DNA of 64,000 nucleotides, from NCBI RefSeq assembly GCF_018918005.1, contig NZ_JAHLPR010000024.1, positions 1 to 64,000 of the forward strand. Reading direction: 5' to 3'. This stretch comes from Paenibacillus sp. MSJ-34 (GTDB lineage Bacteria > Bacillota > Bacilli > Paenibacillales > Paenibacillaceae). The notes beneath the pieces are model-generated. The model worked only from the letters and a program-made list of their open reading frames with translations. It was not told where the DNA came from and did no database searches. Positions 17,190-26,419 of the stretch are shown here, in pieces; position 1 is the first letter of the stretch, and each line of letters starts with the position of its first letter. The position numbers and the translations under genes are program-made.

Positions 17190-17498
17190 AAAATCCCCGT
17201 CCGCAAAGGGACGAGGAATCGTGGTACCACCCTAATTAACACCCGTTGTTTACGTGAGCTTACGGCATATCGCCGGCTCCAGACGGTTGTTCACTCTGAC
17301 ACGGTAACGGCGTGCGAACCGGAACGCCTCTACTCGTACGGCAACCGACCGGTCAAGAAGCCGCCGCCTTTCAAGGGCCAACTCGGGAGCGAACTTCGGC
17401 TGCTCTTTCCACTCGCGCGCTCTCAGTCTCCGGCAGCGCGATCCCTGGCTTAGGACGTCCCAGCTTACTCTTCTCCGTCATCGTCATTTCATGTATTA
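17190..17498 (-). ncRNA. T-box riboswitch, predicted Phe (UUC) specific
   Basis: Leader RNA that senses uncharged tRNA. On the minus strand: an AGTA-containing stem I base (GAAGAGTA), a specifier segment GAAG-TTC-GCTCCCGAG with TTC at 17393-17391, the conserved T-box AGGGTGGTACCACG (17233-17220), and a terminator hairpin (TCCTCGTCC / GGACGGGGA, 17218-17193) followed by six Ts. The metG T-box in this window aligns at the specifier (GAAA-ATG-GTCCCGGAG) and reads Met, which supports the register. Low charged tRNA-Phe would then raise DAHP synthase. Confidence 0.88.
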
Positions 17499-17504
17499 AT
17501 GCTT

Positions 17505-17534
17505 AATATAAACAAAGTTACGCTGCATTGTCAA
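17505..17534 (-). promoter_or_regulatory. SigA promoter of aroF T-box transcript
   Basis: TTGACA (17534-17529) and TATATT (17510-17505), spacer 18 bases, on the minus strand directly upstream of the T-box leader. Confidence 0.65.
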
Positions 17535-17576
17535 TTGTTTTTTCGCCTAATTCGGTCAAAATCGCTTACAAACGTT

Positions 17577-17623
17577 AAAAACGCCGCATCGTAAACGGCT
17601 GCTACAACCGTTTATGATGCGGC
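17577..17623 (-). terminator. Terminator of spo0A
   Basis: CGCCGCATC (17582-17590) pairs with GATGCGGCG and an inner TAAACGG with CCGTTTA; the minus-strand 3' side runs into TTTTTAAC. Confidence 0.8.
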
Positions 17624-17674
17624 GAATCAAGTACTTAAAGCATTATGTAATTGCTCTTTTTATGCCCTTGGCGA

Positions 17675-18481
17675 TCAACTCACCTTATGCTCGATCCGCA
17701 GCTTGTCGGCCACCATCGCGATGAACTCGCTATTGGTCGGTTTCGACTTCGAAATGTTGATCGTATAGCCGAATAAATGCGAAATCGAGTCGATATTGCC
17801 GCGCGTCCAAGCGACTTCAATCGCGTGGCGGATCGCCCGTTCGACGCGGCTCGGCGTCGTTTTGAATTTTTCGGCGATGGCCGGATACAGCGTTTTCGTA
17901 ATCGCGCCGAGTATTTCAATGTTGTTGTACACCATCGTAATCGCCTCGCGCAAATATTGATACCCTTTAATATGCGCCGGCACTCCGATTTCATGGATAA
18001 TCGAAGTAATATTAGCGTCCAAATTTTTCCCTTTGCCCATTGGAACCACGTTCGACTTAGGAGATGAAACGATCGGCGTGCCGACCGAAGCCATCGTTAC
18101 CGTTCCGATCAATTGCCGCACACGGTTCGCAAGCACTTCCAAATCAAAAGGTTTGAGGATGTAATACGAAGCGCCGAGCTGTACCGCTTTTTGCGTAATA
18201 TTTTCCTGGCCGAAAGCCGTCAGCATGATGACTTTGGGCTGCGGAGTCAAATTCATGGCGCGCAATCTTTCGAGAACGCCAAGCCCGTCCAAAAGCGGCA
18301 TGATGATATCCAAAATAATGACGTCGGGCGCTTTGCGCGATTCTTCAATGAGGCGCAGCACTTCTTCGCCATTATAAGCGATGCCAGTAACCACCATATC
18401 CCCTTGTTCGGAAATATATTCCGCCAATAAATTCGTAAATTCTCGGTTGTCGTCCGCTAACAATACTTCAATCTTTTGCAC
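17675..18481 (-). CDS. spo0A: Stage 0 sporulation response regulator Spo0A
   Basis: Master regulator of entry into sporulation, 268 aa. Receiver domain (1-125) with acidic pocket DD near residues 10-11, phospho-acceptor Asp58 (VIILDIIMP), Thr in LTAFG and Lys in ILKPFD; the C-terminal DNA-binding domain ends with the [18 protein letters not shown] recognition region. The GTG at 18481 was chosen because AAGGAGG lies 8 bases before it and because [14 protein letters not shown] then matches the family; the in-frame ATG at 18499 would put that ribosome site inside the gene. Its leader carries 0A boxes and a SigH promoter. Confidence 0.97.
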   Translation of the reverse strand: MQKIEVLLADDNREFTNLLAEYISEQGDMVVTGIAYNGEEVLRLIEESRKAPDVIILDIIMPLLDGLGVLERLRAMNLTPQPKVIMLTAFGQENITQKAVQLGASYYILKPFDLEVLANRVRQLIGTVTMASVGTPIVSSPKSNVVPMGKGKNLDANITSIIHEIGVPAHIKGYQYLREAITMVYNNIEILGAITKTLYPAIAEKFKTTPSRVERAIRHAIEVAWTRGNIDSISHLFGYTINISKSKPTNSEFIAMVADKLRIEHKVS

Positions 18482-18541
18482 TACTGGATCCTCCTTCATC
18501 TGTTTAAATTCAATGTTTCTTTTTTTCCTGTCCAGAAAAAG

Positions 18542-18570
18542 AAATTCGACATCACCCAGTAAATTCCTCC
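18542..18570 (-). promoter_or_regulatory. SigH promoter of spo0A (Ps-like)
   Basis: GGAGGAATT (18570-18562), 11 bases, GTCGAATTT (18550-18542) fit the SigH consensus RNAGGAWWW-N11/12-RNNGAATWW throughout. The -10 region overlaps a 0A box, as expected for feedback by phosphorylated Spo0A. Confidence 0.75.
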
Positions 18571-18662
18571 TGTCGAAAATTATTTTTCTTTATTTTTTCT
18601 AAAAAATATTTTATAATAATAATTTTATTACATGTTCCAACTTTTTTCGTTTCCATTCGACA
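18545..18662. promoter_or_regulatory. Three 0A boxes upstream of spo0A
   Basis: Exact TGTCGAA sites occur at 18545-18551 (minus), 18571-18577 (plus) and 18656-18662 (minus). This is the Spo0A~P recognition heptamer, so spo0A is likely autoregulated. Two flank the SigH promoter; the third lies about 85 bases upstream of the promoter's -35. Confidence 0.7.
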
Positions 18663-18667
18663 AAAAA

Positions 18668-18692
18668 TGAAAAAAGCTTCATACCGAAGCCT
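18668..18692 (-). terminator. Terminator of spoIVB
   Basis: On the minus strand AAGGCTTC and GAAGCTTT form an 8-bp stem (one G-U pair) with a 5-nt loop, followed by TTTCATTTTTT. Confidence 0.7.
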
Positions 18693-18733
18693 TTCCGTGT
18701 GACCATATAAAATAGGTTTGCCCGATGGAACAA

Positions 18734-18752
18734 ATCCCCCTGAAAGGGGGAT
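18734..18752. terminator. Small hairpin directly after spoIVB
   Basis: ATCCCCC (18734-18740) and GGGGGAT (18746-18752) form a 7-bp stem with a 5-nt loop four bases after the spoIVB stop. No T run follows, so it may be an RNA-stabilising hairpin rather than a terminator. Confidence 0.4.
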
Positions 18753-18756
18753 CACA

Positions 18757-20088
18757 TTACGATGCTTTATCTTTGGCGTTGCCGGAATTTTTGATCATAA
18801 TGCCCGCATCCTGCAGCATCCATTCGATAAAACAACCGTAACCCGATTTCGGATCGTTGACGAAAACATGAGTGACGGCACCGATTAATTTACCGTTTTG
18901 AATGATCGGGCTCCCGCTCATCCCCTGTACGATTCCCCCCGTCTTTTCCAACAAGCGCGGATCGGTAATGCGGATCACGAGCCCTTTCGTGGCCGGAGTC
19001 GTTTGACGGGTTACATGAACGATCTCGATATTGTAGCGTTCGACTTGTTGGCCCTCGACGACCGTTAATATTTGCGCTGGGCCTTCCTTGACTTCCTCCG
19101 CGAAGGCGACAGGAATCGGTTTTTTAAACAAGCTGTGTTCGGGATTGGCTTTCATCTTGCCGAAGATGCCAAATGGCGTGTTGCGCTCGATCTCTCCCAA
19201 AACTTTCGTTTCCTTCAGAAAATGGGCTCGCTTTTCCCCCGGTTCCCCGTCTTGGCTCTTGGAAATCGAAGTAACGTTCGATTGTACGATTTCGCCTTTG
19301 CCGACTACGATCGGCGTTTGGGTGTCCATATCGGTAATGACATGCCCGAGCGCTCCAAACGCTCCTTGATCCGGCGCATAGAACGTTAGCGTTCCTACTC
19401 CCGCAGCCGAATCGCGGATATACAATCCAAGGCGCCATGCCTTATCCTTCGTATCGTAAGCGGGGGTTAGCTTCGTCTTGATTTCTTGGCCGTCGCGCAA
19501 AATGGTCAATTCGAGCGGCTTGTTCTTCTTGCCCGCTTCTTCCACAAGAGCGGCGACTTTGGACACATCGTTCAATGGAACGCCGTCGATCCGCGTAATC
19601 AAATCCCCAAGTTTAATATTCGCATCTTCGCCTGGCGACACTTTACGGTCTTTGTCGGCCGCAACCAAATGGTGACCGACGACCAAAATGCCGGCGGATT
19701 TCACCTTTACCCCGATCGTTTGTCCGCCGGGAATGACTTTCAAATCGGGAACGACGTTCACTTTGACCGTTTTGAACGGAATTTTGCCGAATAATTTCAG
19801 CTTTAATTCCGCTTGGCCGCTTTGCGCCGTCTGCAAATGAATCGGCTTGTTCAACGAGACGTTGAACGATGGCCCTGCCGCTCCGTTCACCTGCACGACA
19901 TCCGGGCGATCCAGACTGGCTTGCGCCTGAACGGGAATGGAGAGCATCAAATCCTTGTGCTGTCCGGTAAAAAGGCGTACTTCGCTCGGAAAGGTGGCAA
20001 AGTTCTGAAACGGTGTCGTCGTGGTAAGTATGCATACGGAAAAAACAAGTAAAAGACCGATGAATCTTTTCCTAACGGTGGAATTCAA
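18757..20088 (-). CDS. spoIVB: SpoIVB serine peptidase, SigK checkpoint signal
   Basis: Forespore-secreted S55 peptidase that cleaves SpoIVFA to activate processing of pro-SigK in the mother cell. 443 aa from a TTG start with AAAGGGAG upstream; upstream in-frame residues do not look like SpoIVB. One N-terminal membrane anchor (FIGLLLVFSVCILTTTTPF), a PDZ domain (about 125-205, GDLITRIDGVPL), then the peptidase with His249 (GALGHVITDMDT) and catalytic Ser393 in GMSGSPI. Lies between recN and spo0A as in B. subtilis. Confidence 0.96.
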   Translation of the reverse strand: MNSTVRKRFIGLLLVFSVCILTTTTPFQNFATFPSEVRLFTGQHKDLMLSIPVQAQASLDRPDVVQVNGAAGPSFNVSLNKPIHLQTAQSGQAELKLKLFGKIPFKTVKVNVVPDLKVIPGGQTIGVKVKSAGILVVGHHLVAADKDRKVSPGEDANIKLGDLITRIDGVPLNDVSKVAALVEEAGKKNKPLELTILRDGQEIKTKLTPAYDTKDKAWRLGLYIRDSAAGVGTLTFYAPDQGAFGALGHVITDMDTQTPIVVGKGEIVQSNVTSISKSQDGEPGEKRAHFLKETKVLGEIERNTPFGIFGKMKANPEHSLFKKPIPVAFAEEVKEGPAQILTVVEGQQVERYNIEIVHVTRQTTPATKGLVIRITDPRLLEKTGGIVQGMSGSPIIQNGKLIGAVTHVFVNDPKSGYGCFIEWMLQDAGIMIKNSGNAKDKAS

Positions 20089-20264
20089 GATGTCACGCTC
20101 CCTTTCCTTCTTTCGCTTGACGAGAAAGGCAGTCGCCAATTGCGTACCTATAAGATAACCTTGGCCGGAGCGTTTTATTACTGAAAAAATTGATCGTAAA
20201 ACCAATGAAAGTGTCCGTTCCCTAAGGCGGCTTTGCATCGCTGCAAGCCGTTCCTTTCAAGCGA

Positions 20265-21986
20265 TTACATCGCTTTTTTGGCGTCCGCCAGCGTCAGCAT
20301 TTCCTGGGCGTGGTGCAGCGTCTTCTCGGTGATTTCGACACCGCCCAGCATGCGGGCGAGTTCCGCCACGCGCCCTTCGCTCGATAACGCTTCTACATTC
20401 GTCATCGTTCGTTCCCCGACGACTTGCTTTTGGATCAAATAATGACGATCGGCCATGCAAGCGACTTGCGGCAAATGCGTAATGGAGAACACTTGGCACA
20501 TCTCCGCCAGCTTGGACATTTTCTCGGCGATCGATTGCGCAGCCCGTCCGCTGACCCCCGTATCGACCTCGTCGAAGACGAGCACCGGAACCCGGTCGAC
20601 GGCGGCGAATATCGATTTCAGCGCAAGCATAAGACGCGACAGTTCACCGCCGGACGCGATTTTATGCAAAGGCCGAAGCGGCTCTCCCGGATTAGGCGAG
20701 ATCAGAAACTCGGCGCTGTCGAACCCGTGTTTCGTAAACCGGATCCGTACGCCGTCGACATCCAGGCCGCTTGGGTCTTCCGTTCGCTCGAGCTTGACTG
20801 CGAGCCGCGTACGTTCCATTTGCAAATCGGTCAGTTCCGATTCCATTTGTTTCGTTAGCCGTTCGGCGCATTGTTTGCGCAAACCGCTCAGCCGCTTCGC
20901 CAATACGACCAGCTTCGCGAACAAGCCGTCGGCTTCTTGCTGCAGCTTGCGCATCACTTCGTCTTTATTCTCGATCGTTTCGGTTTCCTTGCGGATTCGA
21001 TCCAAATAAGCCAATATTTCCGCAACGTTATCGCCGTATTTGCGCCGGAAAGAGACGAGAAGATCGAGCCGTTCTTCGATTTGCTCCAATCGCGCCGGAT
21101 TAAATTCGATCCGTTCCCGATAGTCGCGCAGCGCGAAAGCCGCGTCTTCCATTTGATAATACGCGGATTGCAACTGTTCGATAATCGGCTGCAGCGCCGG
21201 CGCGTCGAAGGAAACGATATCGTTCAATTTGGAAACGGCTTTGCCGACCGAATCCAGCCCTTTGCTTCCGTATATCGTTTCGTATGCTTCCGATACGGTA
21301 TCCATCATTTTCTCGCTATTGGCTAGTTTGCGCTTCTCTTCCGCCAATGATTCGTCTTCGCCGATTTTCAAGCCGGCGCTTGAGATTTCCTCGATTTGAA
21401 AGCGGTACAGATCCAGCATTTGCAACGATTTTTGGCTCGATTCTTCAAGCTCTTCCAATTGTTTGCGCACGGCGACGAATTGCTTGTACACCTCTTGGTA
21501 TTCGGCTTTGACAGGCGCAATGATCGTCTCGCCGTACGTATCCAATAAATGCAGATGCTTATCGACTTGCAATAAGGATTGATGCTCATGCTGGCCGTGA
21601 ATGTTGACCAGATGCTCCCCCACCTGGCGCAGCATCGTCAAATTGACCATTTGCCCGTTAATGCGGCTGACGCTTTTGCCTTGGGCTGTCAATTCGCGCC
21701 GGACTACGAGATGCTCGTCTTCCGCGGTATGTATGCCCATCTCCTTCAGCACATCCCATACCGGATGGTCCGCTTGCAGATCGAACATCGCCTCAATTTC
21801 CGCTTTATCGCATCCGTAGCGTACGAATTCCGCCGAGCCGCGCGCGCCGATCACTAAACTTAAAGCATCGATAATAATCGATTTGCCCGCGCCCGTTTCC
21901 CCTGTCAATACGTGAAATCCCTTATGAAAATCAACAGAAACCGACTCGATGACGGCTAAATTCCGAATCGATAACGCCACAAGCAT
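20265..21986 (-). CDS. recN: DNA repair ATPase RecN
   Basis: SMC-like protein recruited early to double-strand breaks. 573 aa with Walker A at the N-terminus (TGETGAGKSIIIDAL, about residues 29-43), long coiled coils in the middle (about 150-370) broken by a short hinge, and the ABC signature and Walker B region at the C-terminal end (ASGGELSRLMLALK, VPVLVFDEVDTGVSG). Starts 13 bases after the ahrC stop, so it is co-transcribed with ahrC. Confidence 0.96.
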   Translation of the reverse strand: MLVALSIRNLAVIESVSVDFHKGFHVLTGETGAGKSIIIDALSLVIGARGSAEFVRYGCDKAEIEAMFDLQADHPVWDVLKEMGIHTAEDEHLVVRRELTAQGKSVSRINGQMVNLTMLRQVGEHLVNIHGQHEHQSLLQVDKHLHLLDTYGETIIAPVKAEYQEVYKQFVAVRKQLEELEESSQKSLQMLDLYRFQIEEISSAGLKIGEDESLAEEKRKLANSEKMMDTVSEAYETIYGSKGLDSVGKAVSKLNDIVSFDAPALQPIIEQLQSAYYQMEDAAFALRDYRERIEFNPARLEQIEERLDLLVSFRRKYGDNVAEILAYLDRIRKETETIENKDEVMRKLQQEADGLFAKLVVLAKRLSGLRKQCAERLTKQMESELTDLQMERTRLAVKLERTEDPSGLDVDGVRIRFTKHGFDSAEFLISPNPGEPLRPLHKIASGGELSRLMLALKSIFAAVDRVPVLVFDEVDTGVSGRAAQSIAEKMSKLAEMCQVFSITHLPQVACMADRHYLIQKQVVGERTMTNVEALSSEGRVAELARMLGGVEITEKTLHHAQEMLTLADAKKAM

Positions 21987-21999
21987 AGTTCCACCATCC

Positions 22000-22449
22000 T
22001 TACGAAATCAAATCCATAATTTGATTGACGATTTTGCCGCTATTTTCTTTATTGCGGCAAATGATGAGCATCGTATCGTCGCCGCAAATCGTGCCCATAA
22101 TTTCTTCCCACTCCAAATTGTCCATCAATACGGCAATGGAGTTGGCCGTTCCCGGCAAACATTTCATGACCACCAAATTTTCCGTATAGTCGATATGAAC
22201 GAAATTGTCCACGAGCGCCCGTTTTAATTTTTGAACCGGATTGTAGCGTTGATCGGTAGGCATCGAATATTTATAGTTTCCGTTTTCAAGCGGCACTTTA
22301 ATGAGCTGCATTTCTTTAATATCGCGCGAAACGGTAGCTTGCGTCACCTGGTATCCGGCATTTCGCAGCGCGTCCACGAGCTCGTCCTGCGTCTCAATGT
22401 CCCGATTCATAATAATTTCGCGAATTTTTACGTGTCGTTGTCCCTTCAT
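22000..22449 (-). CDS. ahrC: Arginine repressor ArgR/AhrC
   Basis: Arginine-responsive hexameric regulator, 149 aa, the same length as B. subtilis AhrC. N-terminal winged helix ([40 protein letters not shown]) and C-terminal arginine-binding/oligomerisation domain with the GTICGDDT motif. ATG 22449 has GGAGGAGGG upstream. Gene order tlyA-ahrC-recN-spoIVB is conserved with B. subtilis, apart from one extra small gene before ahrC. Confidence 0.96.
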   Translation of the reverse strand: MKGQRHVKIREIIMNRDIETQDELVDALRNAGYQVTQATVSRDIKEMQLIKVPLENGNYKYSMPTDQRYNPVQKLKRALVDNFVHIDYTENLVVMKCLPGTANSIAVLMDNLEWEEIMGTICGDDTMLIICRNKENSGKIVNQIMDLIS

Positions 22450-22497
22450 GATACCCTCCTCCAATTTGTTCGTCGGACCTATAAACCGCAATCACCG

Positions 22498-22950
22498 CTA
22501 ATCGTCTTCGTCGAATTGAAATTGTATTTTATGGATTTGCTGTTCTTTTTCATCAATATATAATATCCCTGCGCAATCTCCATATATTAAAAAATACGCA
22601 AGCAAACGATTGCGGACGCCGCTGCCCGTCCAATCGATCGGCATGCGGTCCCGCGCGATTTTCACTAAATAACATTCTTTCCCTTGTCTTGCGACTAAAT
22701 CCACGAACAAGCGGCTGTGCAGATCGTCACCGTTTACCGTAAAATGAAACGGAATGCGGAACTTGCCCCCGATCACCTCGTAGCCGGCCCGTTCCAGCAG
22801 TTGCACCGCGACGGATTCTTTAATGTCGTTATTTAAAGGAATATACCGTAACGAGGTCGGTTCGAGCAGCCACTTGCGAAATGCGAAATAAATCCAAATA
22901 GCGATCAGGACGATAATTCCGATCATGACGAATTCATCACTGCGCCCCAT
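22498..22950 (-). CDS. Hypothetical single-pass membrane protein with a compact alpha/beta domain
   Basis: Not recognised. 150 aa: a transmembrane helix at about residues 9-25 (MIGIIVLIAIWIYFAF), then a basic stretch and a soluble domain containing VIGGKFRIPFHFTVNG, LFVDLVARQGKECYLVKIARDR and LLAYFLIYGDCAGILYID. The order of strands (invariant-looking Asp, then Lys after a hydrophobic strand) faintly recalls PD-(D/E)xK nuclease-like folds, but no clear ExK motif is seen. The acidic tail ends FDEDD. RBS GAGGTGA supports ATG 22950. It lies between tlyA and ahrC, likely in their operon. Confidence 0.7.
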   Translation of the reverse strand: MGRSDEFVMIGIIVLIAIWIYFAFRKWLLEPTSLRYIPLNNDIKESVAVQLLERAGYEVIGGKFRIPFHFTVNGDDLHSRLFVDLVARQGKECYLVKIARDRMPIDWTGSGVRNRLLAYFLIYGDCAGILYIDEKEQQIHKIQFQFDEDD

Positions 22951-23036
22951 TCGAATCACCTCAAACGATGGAAAGACTTCTTGCACATCTTATTCGCGGA
23001 AAACCAGCCAATATCCTTTTTTTAAACAAAAGAAAC

Positions 23037-23885
23037 TCATCCGTTGGATGAGTTTCCGGTAAACGTATGCGAGGCGTCCCGCACGACCTTCTCGATGAGA
23101 GACGCGTCTTCGCCTTCCCGTTCCATCGCCTCGGCGCCTTCCGCCAGCGTCCAGCAAGCCAAAAATTCGATATTTCCTTCTCCGCCCGTGATCGGCGAGA
23201 ACGTCAGGCCGTCCAGGCGGAAACCGAGTCCGGCGGCGTATGCAAGGATCCGCTCGAGCACTTCTTGATGCACTTTCCGGTCGCGCACGACGCCGGATTT
23301 GCCGACTTTCTCCTTGCCTGCCTCGAACTGCGGCTTAATGAGGGCGACGACCCGGGCAGGACGGCGCAGCAAGGCGAGCAAAGGAGGCAATATGATGGTA
23401 AGCGATATGAACGATACGTCGATCGTTGCAAAGTCCGGAACCGGTCCCGATAAATCCTCCGGGGTCGTGTAGCGGAAATTCGTTCTTTCCATCACATGAA
23501 CTCTGCTGTCGTTGCGAAGCGACCAATCCAACTGGTTGTATCCGACATCGATTGCATAAACGTACCGCGCTCCATGCTGCAGCGCGCAGTCGGTAAAACC
23601 GCCGGTAGACGCGCCGATATCCAGCATGACGGAATCGGCAATGTCCAATTCGAACGTACGAAGCGCCTTCTCCAGCTTCAAGCCGCCTCGGCTTACATAA
23701 GGATGAACGGCCCCTTTCACTTGCAACTGGGTATCGCGCGCAATCTTCATTCCCGCTTTTTCGAGCCGTTCTCCGTCCTTATTGAACACCAATCCGGCCA
23801 TAATCGCGGCTTTCGCCTTTTCCCGGCTGTCGCATAAACCTTGTTCGACGAGCAGCACATCGATCCGCTCTTTCTGATTCGACAT
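23037..23885 (-). CDS. tlyA: TlyA-family rRNA 2'-O-methyltransferase (YqxC)
   Basis: 282 aa, the same length as B. subtilis YqxC. An N-terminal S4 RNA-binding domain (ERIDVLLVEQGLCDSREKAKAAIMAGLV, about 6-66) precedes a FtsJ-like SAM-dependent methyltransferase domain (DIGASTGGFTDCALQHGA, about 86-103; IDVSFISL; LIKPQFE). In mycobacteria TlyA methylates 16S and 23S rRNA; the role in Firmicutes is less clear, and older annotations call it haemolysin. Located 10 bases downstream of dxs. Confidence 0.92.
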   Translation of the reverse strand: MSNQKERIDVLLVEQGLCDSREKAKAAIMAGLVFNKDGERLEKAGMKIARDTQLQVKGAVHPYVSRGGLKLEKALRTFELDIADSVMLDIGASTGGFTDCALQHGARYVYAIDVGYNQLDWSLRNDSRVHVMERTNFRYTTPEDLSGPVPDFATIDVSFISLTIILPPLLALLRRPARVVALIKPQFEAGKEKVGKSGVVRDRKVHQEVLERILAYAAGLGFRLDGLTFSPITGGEGNIEFLACWTLAEGAEAMEREGEDASLIEKVVRDASHTFTGNSSNG

Positions 23886-23895
23886 CCATATAAAC

Positions 23896-25785
23896 CTACT
23901 TTGCGCTTAATTTAATCCGCGGCAACATCGCTTTCAGTTCCGTCGCGACTCTGCCTGGGGTCAGACCGACTTCCTGCCGCTGTTCGACGATGCTGCCGTG
24001 CTCGACGAAGTAATCCGGCACGCCGAGCGTTTTGACATGCATATTGAAAATGCCTTTATTCGAATAAAATTCCAAAACCGCGCTGCCCAAGCCGCCAATT
24101 TGGGACGATTCTTCCAATACGATCAAATTCAAACCTTCCTTGGCAAGCTGCAACAGCATTTGCTCATCCAACGGCTTAATAAATCTTGCATTGACGACCC
24201 GCACGCTCATACCTTCCCGCTTTAACAGTTCCGCCGCCTCTTCCGCGACTGGAATCATCGGTCCGGCAGCTACGATCGCCGCCGAATCTCCTTCGCGTAC
24301 GATATCCCACGTTCCGATCGGAATCGGCTTCATCTCCGGATCGAGCGGCACGCCAACGGCGTTATTGCGCGGGTAACGAACGGCGATCGGCCCATCGTTG
24401 TATTCAAGCGCCGTTTTCATCATATGGCGAAGCTCGTTCTCATCCTTCGGCATCATAAGCACCATATTCGGAATATGGCGCAAATAAGCGATATCGTACA
24501 CGCCTTGATGCGTTTCGCCGTCCGCGCCGACGAATCCCGCCCGGTCGATCGCGAAGATGACGTTGGCGTTTTGCCGGCAAATATCGTGAACGACTTGATC
24601 GTACGCCCGCTGCAAGAAGGTCGAATAGACCGCGTATACGGGCTTGAGCCCTTCCAAAGCTAGCGCCGCGCACATCGTGGCCGCATGTTGCTCGGCGATG
24701 CCGACATCGATCATTCGGTTCGGGAACCGTTCTCCGAAGGCAAGCAGCCCCGAACCGCCCGGCATCGCAGGCGTAACGGCGACAATGCGTTCGTCCTGCT
24801 CGGCGAGCTCGATCAGCGTGCTTCCGAAGATTTCCGTATACATCGGATTGCCGACCGCCTTCAGCACTTGTCCGGATTCCATTTTGTACGGCGTAATGCC
24901 GTGCCATTTATGCGAGTCCGCTTCCGCCGGCGAGTAGCCTTTTCCTTTGACGGTGACGACATGCATCAATACCGGACCGTCTACATTGTCCGCTTGTCTG
25001 AACGCATCGAGCATCGCTTCGATATCGTGGCCGTTAATCGGCCCGAAATAGGTATAGCCCAACTCTTCGAATAATACGCCGGAAACGACCAAATATTTCA
25101 AGCTGTCCTTCACTCGTTCGGCCGTCTTGGCCAGCTTTCCGCCGATGGCCGGAATTTTTTTGAGGAACTGTTCCAATTCGCCTTTGGCCCGCAAATAATG
25201 TTTGTCGGAACGAATTTTGCTTAAATAGTTATGCATCGCTCCGACATTCGGCGCGATCGACATTTCATTGTCGTTCAGCACAACCATCAAATTTTTCTTC
25301 TCGTGGCCGATATGGTTCAGCGCTTCGAAGGCCATGCCTCCCGTTAAAGCGCCGTCCCCGATCACCGCGATCACTTTGTGGTCTTCGCCTTTCAAATCGC
25401 GCGCCGTCGCCATGCCCATCGCGGCGGACAACGACGTGCTGCTGTGACCCGCTTCCCATACGTCATGCTCGCTCTCGGAGCGTTTGACGAAACCGCATAA
25501 TCCTTTATATTTGCGCAGCGTATCGAATTTGTCCATGCGTCCCGTCAAAATTTTGTGAACGTACGCTTGATGTCCGACGTCGAAAATAAACTTGTCTTTC
25601 GGGCTTTGGTATAAATAATGCAATGCCAGCGTCAATTCGACAACGCCCAAATTGGGCGCGAGATGCCCGCCTGTAACGGAAAGCTTCTCGATAAGAAATT
25701 GGCGAATTTCGGCTGCCAATTGCGTTAATTCCGGGACCGATAATTTTTTCAGATCGTCGGGTTGATCAATTTGGTCTAGCAGCAC
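23896..25785 (-). CDS. dxs: 1-deoxy-D-xylulose-5-phosphate synthase
   Basis: Thiamine-dependent first enzyme of the methylerythritol phosphate pathway, joining pyruvate and glyceraldehyde 3-phosphate. 629 aa with DXS landmarks: [28 protein letters not shown] (TPP/Mg site), [13 protein letters not shown], and a transketolase-like central domain ([18 protein letters not shown]). GTG start at 25785 has AGGA 8 bases upstream. The start lies 20 bases inside the oapA reading frame, so translation is coupled. Its product feeds ispA, which is on the other side of the OLE RNA. Confidence 0.96.
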   Translation of the reverse strand: MLLDQIDQPDDLKKLSVPELTQLAAEIRQFLIEKLSVTGGHLAPNLGVVELTLALHYLYQSPKDKFIFDVGHQAYVHKILTGRMDKFDTLRKYKGLCGFVKRSESEHDVWEAGHSSTSLSAAMGMATARDLKGEDHKVIAVIGDGALTGGMAFEALNHIGHEKKNLMVVLNDNEMSIAPNVGAMHNYLSKIRSDKHYLRAKGELEQFLKKIPAIGGKLAKTAERVKDSLKYLVVSGVLFEELGYTYFGPINGHDIEAMLDAFRQADNVDGPVLMHVVTVKGKGYSPAEADSHKWHGITPYKMESGQVLKAVGNPMYTEIFGSTLIELAEQDERIVAVTPAMPGGSGLLAFGERFPNRMIDVGIAEQHAATMCAALALEGLKPVYAVYSTFLQRAYDQVVHDICRQNANVIFAIDRAGFVGADGETHQGVYDIAYLRHIPNMVLMMPKDENELRHMMKTALEYNDGPIAVRYPRNNAVGVPLDPEMKPIPIGTWDIVREGDSAAIVAAGPMIPVAEEAAELLKREGMSVRVVNARFIKPLDEQMLLQLAKEGLNLIVLEESSQIGGLGSAVLEFYSNKGIFNMHVKTLGVPDYFVEHGSIVEQRQEVGLTPGRVATELKAMLPRIKLSAK

Positions 25786-26392
25786 GTGATTTTCCTCGCT
25801 TTCCTTTGCTCGATTTGCTTTTTTTCTTTACAAATATGCGAATGCGCAATCTTCGTTCCAATACGTCGAAAAACTTGCCGATCGTCAGCACGATGCCGGT
25901 GGAATAATGAATCGCGTACGATTTGCCCATCGCTTTGCCTCCGACCGTAAGTGCGGATACGATGCCGGCGAAGACAACGCTTACTGCTGTCGTCACCACG
26001 ACGTTGCTCGCATTCATGGTCGCAATTAAATTCGCCACGACGAGCGCCGTCGCGGCTCCGCTAATCACGCCGCTTACGTCGCCCACGACGTCATTGCAAA
26101 AATTGGAAAAGCGGTCGGCATTGCGAACGATATAGATCGCTTGCCTTGACCCGTGAACGCGCTCGGCCGCCATGGCGTGAAACGGCTTCTCGTCCGCGGC
26201 GGCGGCGGCGAGTCCCATAATATCGAACACGATCCCGATCAGTATCAGTAAAAAAACAATAAGCGTGCCGATTCCCCAACTGACTCCTGCCAATAAGGCG
26301 GTCGAAACGACAGAGAAGATACACGCTAGCGCAAATGTGACGATCGATATAAAAATACTCCATTTGATGGAGTGCTTGATCGAAAACTTCAT
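25766..26392 (-). CDS. oapA: OLE-associated protein OapA-like DUF21 membrane protein
   Basis: 208 aa with about four transmembrane helices (near residues 10-35, 38-62, 108-128 and 131-152) and a loop ([29 protein letters not shown]) reminiscent of the DUF21 part of CNNM/CorC Mg2+ transporters, but without CBS domains. The tail is very basic ([17 protein letters not shown]). It sits directly downstream of a long structured non-coding RNA and between ispA and dxs, the locus of OLE RNA and its membrane partner OapA in B. halodurans. OapA binds OLE and brings it to the membrane. Identification rests on topology plus context. Confidence 0.85.
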   Translation of the reverse strand: MKFSIKHSIKWSIFISIVTFALACIFSVVSTALLAGVSWGIGTLIVFLLILIGIVFDIMGLAAAAADEKPFHAMAAERVHGSRQAIYIVRNADRFSNFCNDVVGDVSGVISGAATALVVANLIATMNASNVVVTTAVSVVFAGIVSALTVGGKAMGKSYAIHYSTGIVLTIGKFFDVLERRLRIRIFVKKKSKSSKGKRGKSRAARPN

Positions 26393-26419
26393 ATTGATCT
26401 TCTTTGCTCCTAAGTATGG

